Translations under genes and position numbers: made by a program | DNA from: Prolixibacteraceae bacterium UBA6029 | GTDB taxonomy: Bacteria > Bacteroidota > Bacteroidia > Bacteroidales > Prolixibacteraceae | DNA: 63,838 nucleotides | Direction: 5' to 3' | NCBI GenBank assembly: GCA_002429385.1 | Contig: DIZL01000024.1 | Coordinates: 1-63,838 of the forward strand | In this document: one piece after another, positions 34,482 to 44,752 of the stretch | Numbering within the stretch: the stretch's first letter is position 1 | How the letters are laid out: every line of letters begins with the position of its first letter | The notes under the pieces: model-generated | Told to the model about the DNA's origin: nothing | Seen by the model: only the letters and a program-made list of their open reading frames with translations | Databases searched by the model: none

Positions 34482-35798
34482 ATGAAAAAAGTACTGATTG
34501 TTTTGAGCATTGTTTTTCTTGCATTTGCAACGCTCAAATCTCAAAGCCAAACAAAAGATCAATTTGTGAAAGTTGTAAACGGACAATTTATCCGTAATGG
34601 GAATCCCTATTTTTATATTGGTGCCAACTATTGGTATGGAGGAATTTTGGGGTCAAAAGGCAAAGAAGGTAATCGCAAACGCCTGACTGAAGAACTGGAC
34701 CTGATGAAGGCAAATGGAATTACTAATCTTCGAGTATTGGCTGGGGCAGAGGGGCCCGATGGTGAACCACGCAGGGTAAGTCCCGCATTGCAGCTTTCTC
34801 CGGGAGTTTACAACAAGGAGTTGCTGGAAGGATTGGATTTCCTTTTGGCTGAAATGGCTAAACGAAAAATGGTGGTTATCCTTTTCCTAAATAACGCATG
34901 GGAATGGTCGGGAGGTTTTTCTCAGTATGTGAACTGGAGTACCAAAAAACCAATTCCATATCCAGAAACGGCAGGACACACCTGGGGTGAATTTATGACT
35001 TTTTCAGGAACATTTCATCAGTGTGAGGACTGTAAAGAGCTTTTTCGGAAGCACATCAAATATATGCTTGAGCGAACCAATCAAATTACTGGTATTTCCT
35101 ATTCAAAAGATCCTACGATTATGAGTTGGGAACTGGCCAATGAACCACGTGCATTTTCAAATGCCAATAAGGTACCATTCCTGAATTGGGTAAATGAGAC
35201 TGCTGCTTACATCAAATCACTTGATTCCAATCACCTGGTAACTGTCGGATCGGAAGGGAAAGCTGGATGCGAGGGTGATATTGATCTGTTTGAAAAGATC
35301 CACAGTTCGAAGGATATCGATTATATGACTGTTCATATCTGGCCGTTTAACTGGGGATGGTTAAATCCAAAGGACATGCAGGGTACGATGAGTAAAGCCA
35401 TTGAAAATACCGGAAAGTATATTGACGAACATCTTGTTGTAGCTCATAAACTGAATAAGCCTTTGGTGTTTGAAGAGTTTGGTTTGCCGCGGGACGGTTT
35501 TGTATTTACACCCGGTTCTCCGGTTACTTTAAGGGACCAGTATTACGACTATGTATTTAGCCGTGTGCTCGAAAGTATAAGTAAAAAGGATATGATGGTT
35601 GGTGTAAATTTCTGGGCATATAGTGGCACCGGGAAGCCTAATCCGGCAAGAGAAAAAAACATGTGGCAGACGGGAGATGATTATCTGGGCGATCCCCCTC
35701 AGGAAGCACAGGGACTCAACTCTGTTTTCAGCAATGATCCGACCATGAAAATCGTGAAGAAGTATAACGAGCAGATTATAAAAGCTTTCAATAAATAG
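34482..35798 (+). CDS. GH5 (subfamily 7-like) endo-beta-mannanase
   Basis: This 438-residue secreted enzyme has a signal peptide of about 21 residues. The GH5 barrel shows GANYWYGGILGS, NLRVLAGAEGP, acid/base E221 in MSWELANEPRA, TVHIWPFNWGW and nucleophile E332 in FEEFGLPRDG. This pattern fits bacterial mannan endo-1,4-beta-mannosidases of GH5_7. It provides a third endo-mannanase beside the two GH26 enzymes, probably with a different preference for galactose decoration or chain length (inference). Confidence 0.92.
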   Translation: MKKVLIVLSIVFLAFATLKSQSQTKDQFVKVVNGQFIRNGNPYFYIGANYWYGGILGSKGKEGNRKRLTEELDLMKANGITNLRVLAGAEGPDGEPRRVSPALQLSPGVYNKELLEGLDFLLAEMAKRKMVVILFLNNAWEWSGGFSQYVNWSTKKPIPYPETAGHTWGEFMTFSGTFHQCEDCKELFRKHIKYMLERTNQITGISYSKDPTIMSWELANEPRAFSNANKVPFLNWVNETAAYIKSLDSNHLVTVGSEGKAGCEGDIDLFEKIHSSKDIDYMTVHIWPFNWGWLNPKDMQGTMSKAIENTGKYIDEHLVVAHKLNKPLVFEEFGLPRDGFVFTPGSPVTLRDQYYDYVFSRVLESISKKDMMVGVNFWAYSGTGKPNPAREKNMWQTGDDYLGDPPQEAQGLNSVFSNDPTMKIVKKYNEQIIKAFNK

Positions 35799-35815
35799 TT
35801 TGATTAGATATAAAG

Positions 35816-37522
35816 ATGATGGGATTTAATTTATCTTCATTCAGTAATAGAACTAAGGTTCTATTACTGAGCCTGGTATTTGTTATACAGTATTCTTTTG
35901 CTCAGACAAGCATACCTATAGCTTCGGCTGAGGCTGAAAATGGAGTTCTTGTGGGTGTTAATATCAGCAGTTCAGTGCCTGAGTATTCAGGTACAGGTTA
36001 TGTGACCGGATTCGATCAGGGAACAGATAAAGTTACCGTTACACTGAATGTACCTGTAAAGGCATTTTATCAGCTTATTATCAGGTATAACAGTACCAGT
36101 GGAGATAAGACCCAAAACCTGATAATAAATAATGGAGGAGCTTCCTCTGTTGTTTTTACAAAAACAACAACATGGTCGAATATCGATGCAGGGAAATACA
36201 TACTTAACGCAGGTGCAAATACAATTACTATCCAAAGTAGCTGGGGCTGGATGGATGTGGATAAATTTTCTCTTTATACTGCTTCTAAAAATACTTATAG
36301 CGTAACTTCAGATTTGGTAAATCCTAATGCCAATCAGGAAGCAAAATCGCTTTATCAATTCTTGCTTTCTAAATTCAACTCAAAAATCATATCAGGACAA
36401 ACGAATTCTTTTTATCCTGAAGTAAAAGCCATAGCTAGTCAATCGCCGATGATCCGAGGGTATGACTTTCAGCATTACACCCAGGGTTATGCATACCTAT
36501 GGGTGAACGGAGCACATACATTCGGATGGGAAGATGATGGAAGTGTGCAACAGGCAATCAACTGGTATAAATCAACAGCAGGCAAGGGTATAGTAACCTT
36601 TCAGTGGCACTGGCATTCACCTTCAGGTGGAACAGCCGGAACTAATACTTTTTATACCAATCAGACAACTTTTGATGTTTCGAAGGCAGTGATAAACGGA
36701 ACTGTCGAGAATGCACTTATTCTGCGTGATATTGATTCAATTGCTACTCAGCTTATTCGTTTTCAGTCGGCCGGTGTTCCAATATTGTGGCGTCCATTAC
36801 ATGAAGCCGGAGGTACATGGTTTTGGTGGGGTGCCAAAGGTCCTCAGGCCTGTAAAGATCTTTTTCATATCATGTACGATCGGCTCACAAATTATCATCA
36901 TCTCAACAACCTGATCTGGGTTTGGTCAACGCCTGAAGCAGACTGGTATCCGGGAAATGATTTCATCGATATACTAGGCTATGATTCATATCCAGGGGTA
37001 TATAACTATGACATTCAAAAGAATAGTTTCGACCGCATTTATGCCCTTTCGCAGGGAAAGAAGCTGATTGCAATGACTGAAAACGGACCAATTCCAAAAC
37101 CAGATGATTGTCTTACATTGGATGCTCCCTGGGCATATTTTATGTCATGGGGCAATTTGGTTACTGCACAAAATACGAATCAGCACATTACCGATGTTTT
37201 TAATAATCCGAATGTTCTGACCCTTGAGAATCCTACGGATATTAATGATCAGCCAACAGATAAAGACCATACACTTAATATTTACACCAATCGATCACAG
37301 GATAAGCTTTACATACAATTTGACCAGCCCCGAGGACTCGGGGAGCAAAATATTAAAATATCCATATTCGATATTGAAGGCAAAGTGGTTTATTCAGGCA
37401 TTAATACTCAAACAAGTTCACCCTTAATGATTGATAGCTTGCACTTATCCAATGGCATTTATTTGTTTAAAATGGTTAATCATCTAAAGACCTTTTCGGG
37501 AAAGTTTGTAATTCAAAAGTAA
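35816..37522 (+). CDS. GH26 endo-mannanase with CBM35-like module and type IX secretion tail (2)
   Basis: This 568-residue secreted protein has a signal peptide (about residues 1-30) and a CBM6/35-like beta-sandwich (about 35-155) starting SAEAENGVLVG. The GH26 barrel (about 165-460) has acid/base E330 in PLHEAGGTWFWWG and nucleophile E422 in AMTENGPIP. The C-terminal Por-type sorting domain (about 485-568) has VYSGINTQ and LSNGIYLFKMVN, implying type IX secretion to the cell surface or medium. A 16-bp GC-rich palindrome inside the sorting domain encodes PRGLGE. Confidence 0.92.
   Translation: MMGFNLSSFSNRTKVLLLSLVFVIQYSFAQTSIPIASAEAENGVLVGVNISSSVPEYSGTGYVTGFDQGTDKVTVTLNVPVKAFYQLIIRYNSTSGDKTQNLIINNGGASSVVFTKTTTWSNIDAGKYILNAGANTITIQSSWGWMDVDKFSLYTASKNTYSVTSDLVNPNANQEAKSLYQFLLSKFNSKIISGQTNSFYPEVKAIASQSPMIRGYDFQHYTQGYAYLWVNGAHTFGWEDDGSVQQAINWYKSTAGKGIVTFQWHWHSPSGGTAGTNTFYTNQTTFDVSKAVINGTVENALILRDIDSIATQLIRFQSAGVPILWRPLHEAGGTWFWWGAKGPQACKDLFHIMYDRLTNYHHLNNLIWVWSTPEADWYPGNDFIDILGYDSYPGVYNYDIQKNSFDRIYALSQGKKLIAMTENGPIPKPDDCLTLDAPWAYFMSWGNLVTAQNTNQHITDVFNNPNVLTLENPTDINDQPTDKDHTLNIYTNRSQDKLYIQFDQPRGLGEQNIKISIFDIEGKVVYSGINTQTSSPLMIDSLHLSNGIYLFKMVNHLKTFSGKFVIQK
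37328..37343. repeat. 16-bp GC-rich palindrome inside the GH26 coding region
   Basis: ccccgag-ga-ctcgggg is a perfect inverted repeat that matches the intergenic one at 6731-6746 except for one spacer base. It is read in frame as part of DQPRGLGEQ, an atypical Pro/Gly stretch between strands of the secretion-tail domain. Confidence 0.55.
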
Positions 37523-37584
37523 TTTGAAGGAAATGAATTCCATTTTCTACATTTGATGTCTTATAAAACTAATTCTTTAAACCG

Positions 37585-40500
37585 ATGAAACTATTATATA
37601 AAATTGTTGTAGTACTTATTCTTTTAATGGCTAAGATTCCTATTGCCAAAGGACAATCCTATCTGGATCCGAAAGCCAGTGTTGAAGAGCGTGTGAATGA
37701 CCTTCTTCCCAGGTTAACATCTGCAGAAAAATTATCCTATGTCGGTGGATTTAATAGCTTTTATATCGAGCCTATTTCACGGTTAAATATTCCGGCGATA
37801 AAAATGTCTGATGGTCCGGTTGGCGCACGTAACGATGGAAATACTACCGCATATCCGGCAGGGATTCTAACGGCCTCAACTTGGGATACGACCCTGGTAG
37901 CCAGACTTGGCCATGCCTTGGGCAAGGATTGCCGGTCACGGGGAACACATATCTTACTGGCACCTGGATTAAATATTTATCGTGCACCAATGTGCGGACG
38001 AAACTTTGAATACTTTGGTGAAGATCCATTCTTATCAGCTCGTATGGCTGTTGGATACATCAAAGGATTACAGAGCGAGCATGTTGTTGCAACTGCGAAG
38101 CACTTTGCAGCCAACAATCAGGAATGGGACAGGAATAATGTAAGTTCCGATGTGGATGAGCGTACTTTTCAGGAGATATATATGCCTGCATTTAAGGCTT
38201 CGGTTGTTGAAGCAAAAGCAGGTTGTGTCATGTGTTCATACAATCTGATTGATGGCACCTGGGCATCGGAAAATCACCACCTGCTAACTGACATACTAAA
38301 AGACGATTGGAAATTTGACGGATTTGTAATGTCTGACTGGGGAGCTACTCACCATGGAATGCAGGCTGCCCTTGCAGGATTGGATCTTGAAATGCCTTCA
38401 GGAGCAAACATGAATAGCACAAATCTTTTACCATTAATTTCAAGCGGTGTCGTTTCGCAATCGATCATTGACGATAAGGTTCGTCGTATCCTCAGGGTGC
38501 TTTTCAGGTTTGGTTTCTTTGATAAAACCCAGCTGGATACCAGTATTCCAAGGGATTATGCTCCCAATGCTCAGGTTGCCCTTGATTTGGCAAGAGGTGG
38601 TGTTGTGCTTTTAAAAAACCAGAACTCTATTCTTCCGCTCAATAAATCTGCTATAAAAACCATTGCGGTTATCGGACAGAATGCAAATAACTATGTTGCC
38701 GGTGGCGGTAGTTCATATACCAGCCCATTTCATAATGTGAATATACTCAATGGAATTAAAACTGCTGCCGGATCAGGAATTACCGTAACTTATGATCCCG
38801 GTTTTGGTGATGATGCAAGTGCATATGTAAATTCAATCTTTTATACCAGCAGTACTTTGGCGACCAAAGGATTAACTGCCTCCTATTTTGCCAACAAAAC
38901 ACTGACTGGAACTGCGATAAAAACACAGGTTGATCTCAATGTCAATTTTGATTGGGGAGCCAATGCACCGGTTGTGGCTGGTATTCCTACAGATAATTTT
39001 TCTATTCGATGGACGGGTGTAATCAAGGTCCCGACAACCGGTGATTATATATTTTATGACCGGAGTGATGATGGTTCCAGATTATGGATTAACGATACTC
39101 AAATCGTGAATCAATGGACCGATCAGGGTGCAACTACAAAGCAAGGAACCATCCATCTGACCAAGGACGTGATTTACAATGTGAAACTTGAATACTATGA
39201 ATCAGCAGGTCTTGCTGAAATGAAGATGGGTTATAAACTGCTTGGTTTTAGCGATTCACCTGCAGTTCTTGCAGCAAAAATTGCTGACGTCGCTGTCGTT
39301 TGCGTGGGTTTCAATAGCAGTAATGAAGGTGAAGGTGCCGATCGTCCTTTTGAGATGCCCAATTACCAGGACAGCCTTATTAATGCAGTTTCAAAAGTAA
39401 ATCCAAATACAATTGTGATCCTGAATGCCGGAGGAAATGTTGCAACGGCATCCTGGATTGATAATGCAAAGGCGCTTCTCCATGCCTGGTATACTGGACA
39501 GGAGGGCGGAACTGCGATAGGCGAAATATTGTTTGGCATTACTAATCCATCAGGGAAACTTCCGGCTTCATTCGAGAAAAAATGGGCGGATAATCCTGTT
39601 TTTAACAGCTATTATGATCCTCTTGGAACTAAACATGTTGCCTATACCGAAGGATTAATGGTCGGTTACCGGTATTACGATACAAAGAATGTAGAACCAT
39701 TGTTCCCGTTTGGGTATGGATTATCCTATACTACATTTGATTACAGTAACTTACAGATCATGCCGGATCAAACAGATGAACCCAATTCGGTTCGGGTCAG
39801 TTTCGATGTCACAAATACAGGCGGAGTGTCTGGAGCCGAAGTTGCGCAGCTGTATATCGGGCAACCGGCAGCTCAGGTTGTTCGTCCGGTTCATGAATTA
39901 AAAGGGTTCAGCAAGGTTTATCTGAATAGCGGAGAAAAAAGGACAATCACCTTAAAATTAGACAGCGCATCATTCTCCTATTTTAAGATCAAGAAAAAAG
40001 CATTCGGTTACGATGCCGGTATCTTTAACATTGAGGTAGGATCATCCTCAAGGGATATTCGGCTGAAAGGCACAGTTACATTGGCAATAAAAGATGTTAT
40101 TCCTCCTGAAATTGTTTCGTTATTTCCAGCCAACAATTCAGATGACGCGCTGAGTTTAACTACTTTCTCGATGACCTTCACTGAACCGGTTTATTATAAT
40201 ACGGATAAGATGATTAGGCTCAAAGAATACGCAACCGATAAATTAGTCGAAAATATCAATGTTTCCACACTGAAAGGAATGGGTACAAATGTTGTGACCT
40301 TTACCAATACCATTCCGCTCAAATCAGGCGTCAGGTATTACATTGACATGGATGAGTCGACTTTTTTGGATTACAGCGATAATGCCTTTGCAGGAATTTT
40401 AAATAAAGATGTCTGGAACTTCACAATGTGGTTAACTGCAGTTAAAGATCTGGAGGACCTGGAAGCAGAACTGATCGTCTATCCCAATCCTGCTTCCGGT

Positions 40501-40707
40501 GCGGTAATCATGCAGAACCTGCCTGATCAGTCTAAGCAGTCGATGGTTGAGATATTGGATGTAACCGGGCGAAAAGTGGATGGATTCATATTGTCAATTC
40601 ATCAAACCAATTACGAATACAACAGTACGGGTCTGAAGTCCGGTATATATTTTATCAGGTTTTTAACTCCAGTCGGTAATCTTATTAAAAAACTAATTAA
40701 AGATTAA
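37585..40707 (+). CDS. GH3 beta-glycosidase with inserted PA14 domain and type IX secretion tail (2)
   Basis: This 1040-residue secreted enzyme has a GH3 barrel (about 30-330) with nucleophile D251 in GFVMSDWGATHHG. The alpha/beta sandwich is interrupted by a PA14 domain from about residue 431 (TASYFANKTLTG) to 560, a known way of shaping GH3 active sites. A fibronectin-III-like domain (about 720-815) with YPFGYGLSYTTF-like motifs, a bacterial Ig-like domain (about 830-955) and a Por-type tail (about 970-1040, ELIVYPNPASG) follow. PA14-GH3 enzymes include beta-glucosidases; a beta-mannoside role is possible here. Confidence 0.92.
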   Translation: MKLLYKIVVVLILLMAKIPIAKGQSYLDPKASVEERVNDLLPRLTSAEKLSYVGGFNSFYIEPISRLNIPAIKMSDGPVGARNDGNTTAYPAGILTASTWDTTLVARLGHALGKDCRSRGTHILLAPGLNIYRAPMCGRNFEYFGEDPFLSARMAVGYIKGLQSEHVVATAKHFAANNQEWDRNNVSSDVDERTFQEIYMPAFKASVVEAKAGCVMCSYNLIDGTWASENHHLLTDILKDDWKFDGFVMSDWGATHHGMQAALAGLDLEMPSGANMNSTNLLPLISSGVVSQSIIDDKVRRILRVLFRFGFFDKTQLDTSIPRDYAPNAQVALDLARGGVVLLKNQNSILPLNKSAIKTIAVIGQNANNYVAGGGSSYTSPFHNVNILNGIKTAAGSGITVTYDPGFGDDASAYVNSIFYTSSTLATKGLTASYFANKTLTGTAIKTQVDLNVNFDWGANAPVVAGIPTDNFSIRWTGVIKVPTTGDYIFYDRSDDGSRLWINDTQIVNQWTDQGATTKQGTIHLTKDVIYNVKLEYYESAGLAEMKMGYKLLGFSDSPAVLAAKIADVAVVCVGFNSSNEGEGADRPFEMPNYQDSLINAVSKVNPNTIVILNAGGNVATASWIDNAKALLHAWYTGQEGGTAIGEILFGITNPSGKLPASFEKKWADNPVFNSYYDPLGTKHVAYTEGLMVGYRYYDTKNVEPLFPFGYGLSYTTFDYSNLQIMPDQTDEPNSVRVSFDVTNTGGVSGAEVAQLYIGQPAAQVVRPVHELKGFSKVYLNSGEKRTITLKLDSASFSYFKIKKKAFGYDAGIFNIEVGSSSRDIRLKGTVTLAIKDVIPPEIVSLFPANNSDDALSLTTFSMTFTEPVYYNTDKMIRLKEYATDKLVENINVSTLKGMGTNVVTFTNTIPLKSGVRYYIDMDESTFLDYSDNAFAGILNKDVWNFTMWLTAVKDLEDLEAELIVYPNPASGAVIMQNLPDQSKQSMVEILDVTGRKVDGFILSIHQTNYEYNSTGLKSGIYFIRFLTPVGNLIKKLIKD

Positions 40708-40732
40708 AATTGTATATTATAAACTATCACGA

Positions 40733-43636
40733 ATGAAATATATTTATCTTTTTGCGGCATTCATTGCATTGTCCATATTACAGGTGTTTTCACAAAATGA
40801 TGCAAAATCTGCTGCACCCGCCACTCAAGGTCGCCAACATTTACTGATGGATTTTGGCTGGAAGTTTAACTTTGGCCAATGGGGCAATTTCGAAAATGAC
40901 TTTAAAAGTGGGACAGGTTACTTCACTTATTTCGCGAAAACCGGTTATGGCGATGGACCTGCATCAGTTAACTTCGATGATCGTGCATGGCGCTCACTTG
41001 ATTTGCCGCATGACTGGGCTGTCGAACTGCCTTTTTCAGGTGAGGCTAGTCACAGTCATGGTTACAAAACGGTTGGCTGGAAGTATCCGGAAAACAGCGT
41101 TGGCTGGTACCGGAAATCATTTCAGATTCCGAACACTGATCTGGGACGTAAAATAAGTGTTCAGTTTGATGGTGTTTTTCGTAATTCAATTGTTTGGGTC
41201 AATGGTTTTTATCTGGGTCACGAACAAAGCGGTTATGCGGGGTTCGAATATGATATTTCGGATTATCTGAACTATGGCGGAAATAATGTGATCACAGTCA
41301 GAGTAGACGCCGCTATTGAAGAAGGCTGGTTTTATGAAGGTGCCGGTATTTACCGCCACGTTTGGCTAAACAAAACGAACACCTTACACATTGGGCAATA
41401 CGGCATTTTTGCTTCTTCTGAACTTGAAGGACAAAATGCGATTGTAACTGCCCGGGCAACAATCATTAATGATGGAAAGGACTTTCAACGGTTCAGAATT
41501 GAACAAAGCATAATTGATGCAAAAGGAAATACAGTTGCTATCGAAGCAATTGAGAAATTGAGTCTGAAACCAACTACTTCGAATGAGTATTTCTGCAGGA
41601 TCAAGTTGCCAAATCCCAACTTATGGTCGCCCGATTCGCCTTATCTGTATGTATTGAAAACCAAAGTCTATCTTGACAATGAGGTTGTAGATCAATACGA
41701 AACGAATCTTGGTATTCGTACTCTTCGTTTTGATGCCGCCCAAGGGTTCTTTCTGAATGGAAAACATCTGAAAATCCTTGGAAGTAATAACCATCAGGAT
41801 CATCCCGGTGTTGGAAGCGCCATTCCTGATGCTCTACAGGAATATCGGATTGCCCGGCTGAAGGAAATGGGAAGCAATGCCTATCGCTGCTCGCACAACC
41901 CGCCAACTCCTGAACTTTTGGATGCATGCGATAAGTTGGGAATGTTGGTTCTCGACGAAAATCGTTTGGAGGGAATCAATCAGGAGCATTTCGATTTACT
42001 GAAACGAATGATGATGCGCGACCGAAATCATCCAAGCGTGATTGTATGGTCGCTGGGCAACGAAGAGTGGGCGATCGAAAGCAACATTAAAGGTGCCAGG
42101 ATTACTGAAACCATGCAGCGGTTTGCTCAAACCATCGATTCTACCCGTCGTTTCACTGTTGCAGTTAGCGGTGGTTGCGGCAATGGTTCATCAAAAACGA
42201 TAGATGTAATGGGATTCAATTATTTGACCCAATGCAATATTGACGATTATCATATGAAATTTCCTGATCAGGCAGGTTGGGGAACTGAAGAAACTACTGG
42301 TTGCGGTACCCGAGGCATTTATGAAGATGATAAGAGCAATGGTCATTTGGCTCAATATGATCGTACGGGAGGTGCTTCCATCGAAACCGGATGGAAGTTC
42401 TACGATGAGCGTCCATGGCTCTCCGGAGTATTCTTCTGGACCGGTTTCGATTACAAAGGCGAACCCAATCCACTGTCATGGCCCGCTGTCAGTTCTGAAT
42501 TCGGCATCCTCGATGCCTGCGGATTTCCCAAGGATGCTTATTTCTACCTCAAATCATGGTGGACCAGCGAACCGGTTCTTCATATTGCACCGCACTGGAA
42601 CTGGAAAGGAAAAGAAGGACAGGAAATCAGCGTATGGGCATACAGCAATTGCGACCAGGTGGAACTTTTTCTAAATAAGAGGAGTCTGGGACGAAAACCA
42701 ATGCCAAAGAACGGACACATTGTATGGCCGGTAAAATATATATCAGGAACATTGCTGGCAAAAGGATTCAAGAATGGAAAAGAAATTATTAAAAGTGTGG
42801 TTGAAACAACCGGAGCCTCGTCATCTATTCAGCTTATTGCCGATCGGAATTCGATCAAGGCAAATGGCGAAGACGTTTCAGTGCTTACCGTTCGGGTCAA
42901 TGATGCCAAAGGGTTGAATGTACCTACTGCTTCTGATGAAATTACTTTCACTCTGGAAGGTCCTGGAAAGATTATTGGTGTTGGAAATGGCGATCCGGCC
43001 AGTCACGAACCTGATAAGTTTGTAGAGACCGTATCTTCAGCAAAGATTTCAAGAATGAGTGTGTTGGTTTTGAAAAGTCTTGAATCATGGCCTGCCGTTT
43101 CAGCAACGGCCAGCGAATCAGACTGGAAACCAGCTTTCAGGAATAACCGTAACGAGGACTGGAAAGTATATAAAGATTCGCTTATTGCCTTGCGTGGATC
43201 GTTCGATCTTTCCGATCTGACCAGCCAAACGATTGTCAACTTATTTGCCAAAAGCATTGTTACTAATCAGTCGATTTATATCAACGGACATTTATTGGCT
43301 TCGAACATCGGCAGAAACGATGCCCAAACGTTTAAACTTGATCCTGCTACTATTCAAAAGGGTAAAAATGAATATATAGTAGTTGGTAAACGGTTCAGGA
43401 AAAAATCGGAATGGGACGAACCCAATACCAATCCTGGTATTATTCAGGTAATCGTTAAGGCTGAGCCCTGGAAACGCAAAGCCTTTAATGGTCTGGCTCA
43501 GGTTATCATTCAGTCAACCAAACAAGCAGGCCAAATTTCATTAACAGCAACTTCCGGTGGTTTGACTCCTGCGACCTTAATCATTACATCCAACGCTATG
43601 GTCTTAAGACCAACATCCGAAGATGTTAACAAGTAG
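40733..43636 (+). CDS. GH2 beta-galactosidase-family enzyme (4)
   Basis: This 967-residue secreted enzyme has a signal peptide of about 20 residues. The jelly-roll domain is expanded near its N-terminus (residues about 45-100). Barrel motifs are YRCSHNPPTPELLDACDKLG, acid/base E444 in VWSLGNEEW and nucleophile E519 in GWGTEETTG. After the Ig-like domain there is an added beta-sandwich-like insertion (about residues 770-900, with IYINGHLLASNIG). The final segment resembles the end of the other GH2 enzymes. It is the last intact glycosidase of the cluster. Confidence 0.9.
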   Translation: MKYIYLFAAFIALSILQVFSQNDAKSAAPATQGRQHLLMDFGWKFNFGQWGNFENDFKSGTGYFTYFAKTGYGDGPASVNFDDRAWRSLDLPHDWAVELPFSGEASHSHGYKTVGWKYPENSVGWYRKSFQIPNTDLGRKISVQFDGVFRNSIVWVNGFYLGHEQSGYAGFEYDISDYLNYGGNNVITVRVDAAIEEGWFYEGAGIYRHVWLNKTNTLHIGQYGIFASSELEGQNAIVTARATIINDGKDFQRFRIEQSIIDAKGNTVAIEAIEKLSLKPTTSNEYFCRIKLPNPNLWSPDSPYLYVLKTKVYLDNEVVDQYETNLGIRTLRFDAAQGFFLNGKHLKILGSNNHQDHPGVGSAIPDALQEYRIARLKEMGSNAYRCSHNPPTPELLDACDKLGMLVLDENRLEGINQEHFDLLKRMMMRDRNHPSVIVWSLGNEEWAIESNIKGARITETMQRFAQTIDSTRRFTVAVSGGCGNGSSKTIDVMGFNYLTQCNIDDYHMKFPDQAGWGTEETTGCGTRGIYEDDKSNGHLAQYDRTGGASIETGWKFYDERPWLSGVFFWTGFDYKGEPNPLSWPAVSSEFGILDACGFPKDAYFYLKSWWTSEPVLHIAPHWNWKGKEGQEISVWAYSNCDQVELFLNKRSLGRKPMPKNGHIVWPVKYISGTLLAKGFKNGKEIIKSVVETTGASSSIQLIADRNSIKANGEDVSVLTVRVNDAKGLNVPTASDEITFTLEGPGKIIGVGNGDPASHEPDKFVETVSSAKISRMSVLVLKSLESWPAVSATASESDWKPAFRNNRNEDWKVYKDSLIALRGSFDLSDLTSQTIVNLFAKSIVTNQSIYINGHLLASNIGRNDAQTFKLDPATIQKGKNEYIVVGKRFRKKSEWDEPNTNPGIIQVIVKAEPWKRKAFNGLAQVIIQSTKQAGQISLTATSGGLTPATLIITSNAMVLRPTSEDVNK

Positions 43637-43674
43637 GTGTAAAATAGGCTGTTTAACTCTGAATTTTTAAACGA

Positions 43675-44696
43675 ATGATAAAACTATCTATTCTAATCGC
43701 ATTTACCTTTCTGCTTTTACTCAGTTTTCTGCCATCAGCCAAATCACAGTCAGTTGAGTTTAAAAATAAAGATCTTGAAAAGAAAGTAGATGTATTAATA
43801 GGCGGTAAATTTTTTACAGCCTTCATCTATCCGGATAACATGGAAAAGCAATCCCTCTATCCGATTTTAAGTGCTTCCGGGAAAACCATTACACGTGGAT
43901 TTCCTTTAAATCCCAGACCTTTTGAGCGTACCGACCATCCGCATCATGTGGGTTTATGGTTCAATTTTGGCAATGTCAATGGATTGGATTTCTGGAACAA
44001 TTCATTTGCCATTCAATCTGCAGATAAACCCAATACGGTACTGTGAAATTCAAAAGGATTGTTTCCGAGAATCCAAAGAAAGGTGAATTGGTAACCAGCT
44101 CTGAGTGGGTTGATTTCAATAACAAAGTTCTTTTGAATGAAGAAACAATCTTTACCTTCTCCGGAACAGCAACTATGCGGTCTATTGTCAGATCCAGCAA
44201 ACTGACCGCAGTTCAAGAGGTTACTTTTTCTGAAAACAAGGAAGGTTTAATCGGTTTACGCGTCGATCGCGCATTTGAAGAGCCATCAACCAAACCTGAA
44301 AAATTCCTGGATGCAAAGGGTATAGAAACTGAAGTCCCGGTGTTAAATAACGAGGGTGTAAATGGAATATACAGCAATGCCGAAGGCGTGAAGGGTGGCG
44401 ATGTTTGGGGAAAAAGAAGTCCATGGGTAGCGTTGCGTGCCGTGAAAGAAGGTGAAGCAATTACACTGGTTATTCTCGACAATCCAGCCAATCCGAATTA
44501 TCCAGCCTGGTCCCACGCACGTGGCTATGGATTGTTTGCAACCAATAATCTGGGTGGACGTAATTTCGATAAAAATGCAGATGAAGTAAAAGTTGTCCTG
44601 AAGCCGGGTGAAAGTATCGTATTTAAACACCAGATTCTTATTGGAGGCGATTTGACTGACACTGAGATAAATGCTGTAGCTAAGAACTTTAAATAG
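43675..44696 (+). pseudogene. PmoA-like (DUF6807) protein, frameshifted
   Basis: Two overlapping frames together make one PmoA-like protein (DUF6807). Frame 1 (43675-44046) has a signal peptide, RTDHPHHVGLWFNFGNVNG and ends after SADKPN. Frame 2 resumes with YGTVKFKRIVSE and runs to 44696. The natural join is DKP(K)YGTVKFKRIV. This is restored by adding one A in CCCAATAC near 44028-44034, so a single-base deletion is the likely cause. Either the gene is dead or the base was lost in sequencing. Members often sit beside Gfo/Idh/MocA oxidoreductases in sugar-degradation clusters. Confidence 0.75.
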
Positions 44697-44752
44697 GGAA
44701 TACTCCATATATCCTTTGATCGTTAATCTTAAACTAACCAATAATAAACAAC

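Noticed and set aside
43675..44696. Programmed ribosomal frameshift in the PmoA-like gene
   Set aside because: No slippery heptamer or downstream structure is evident; a one-base deletion explains the frames better.
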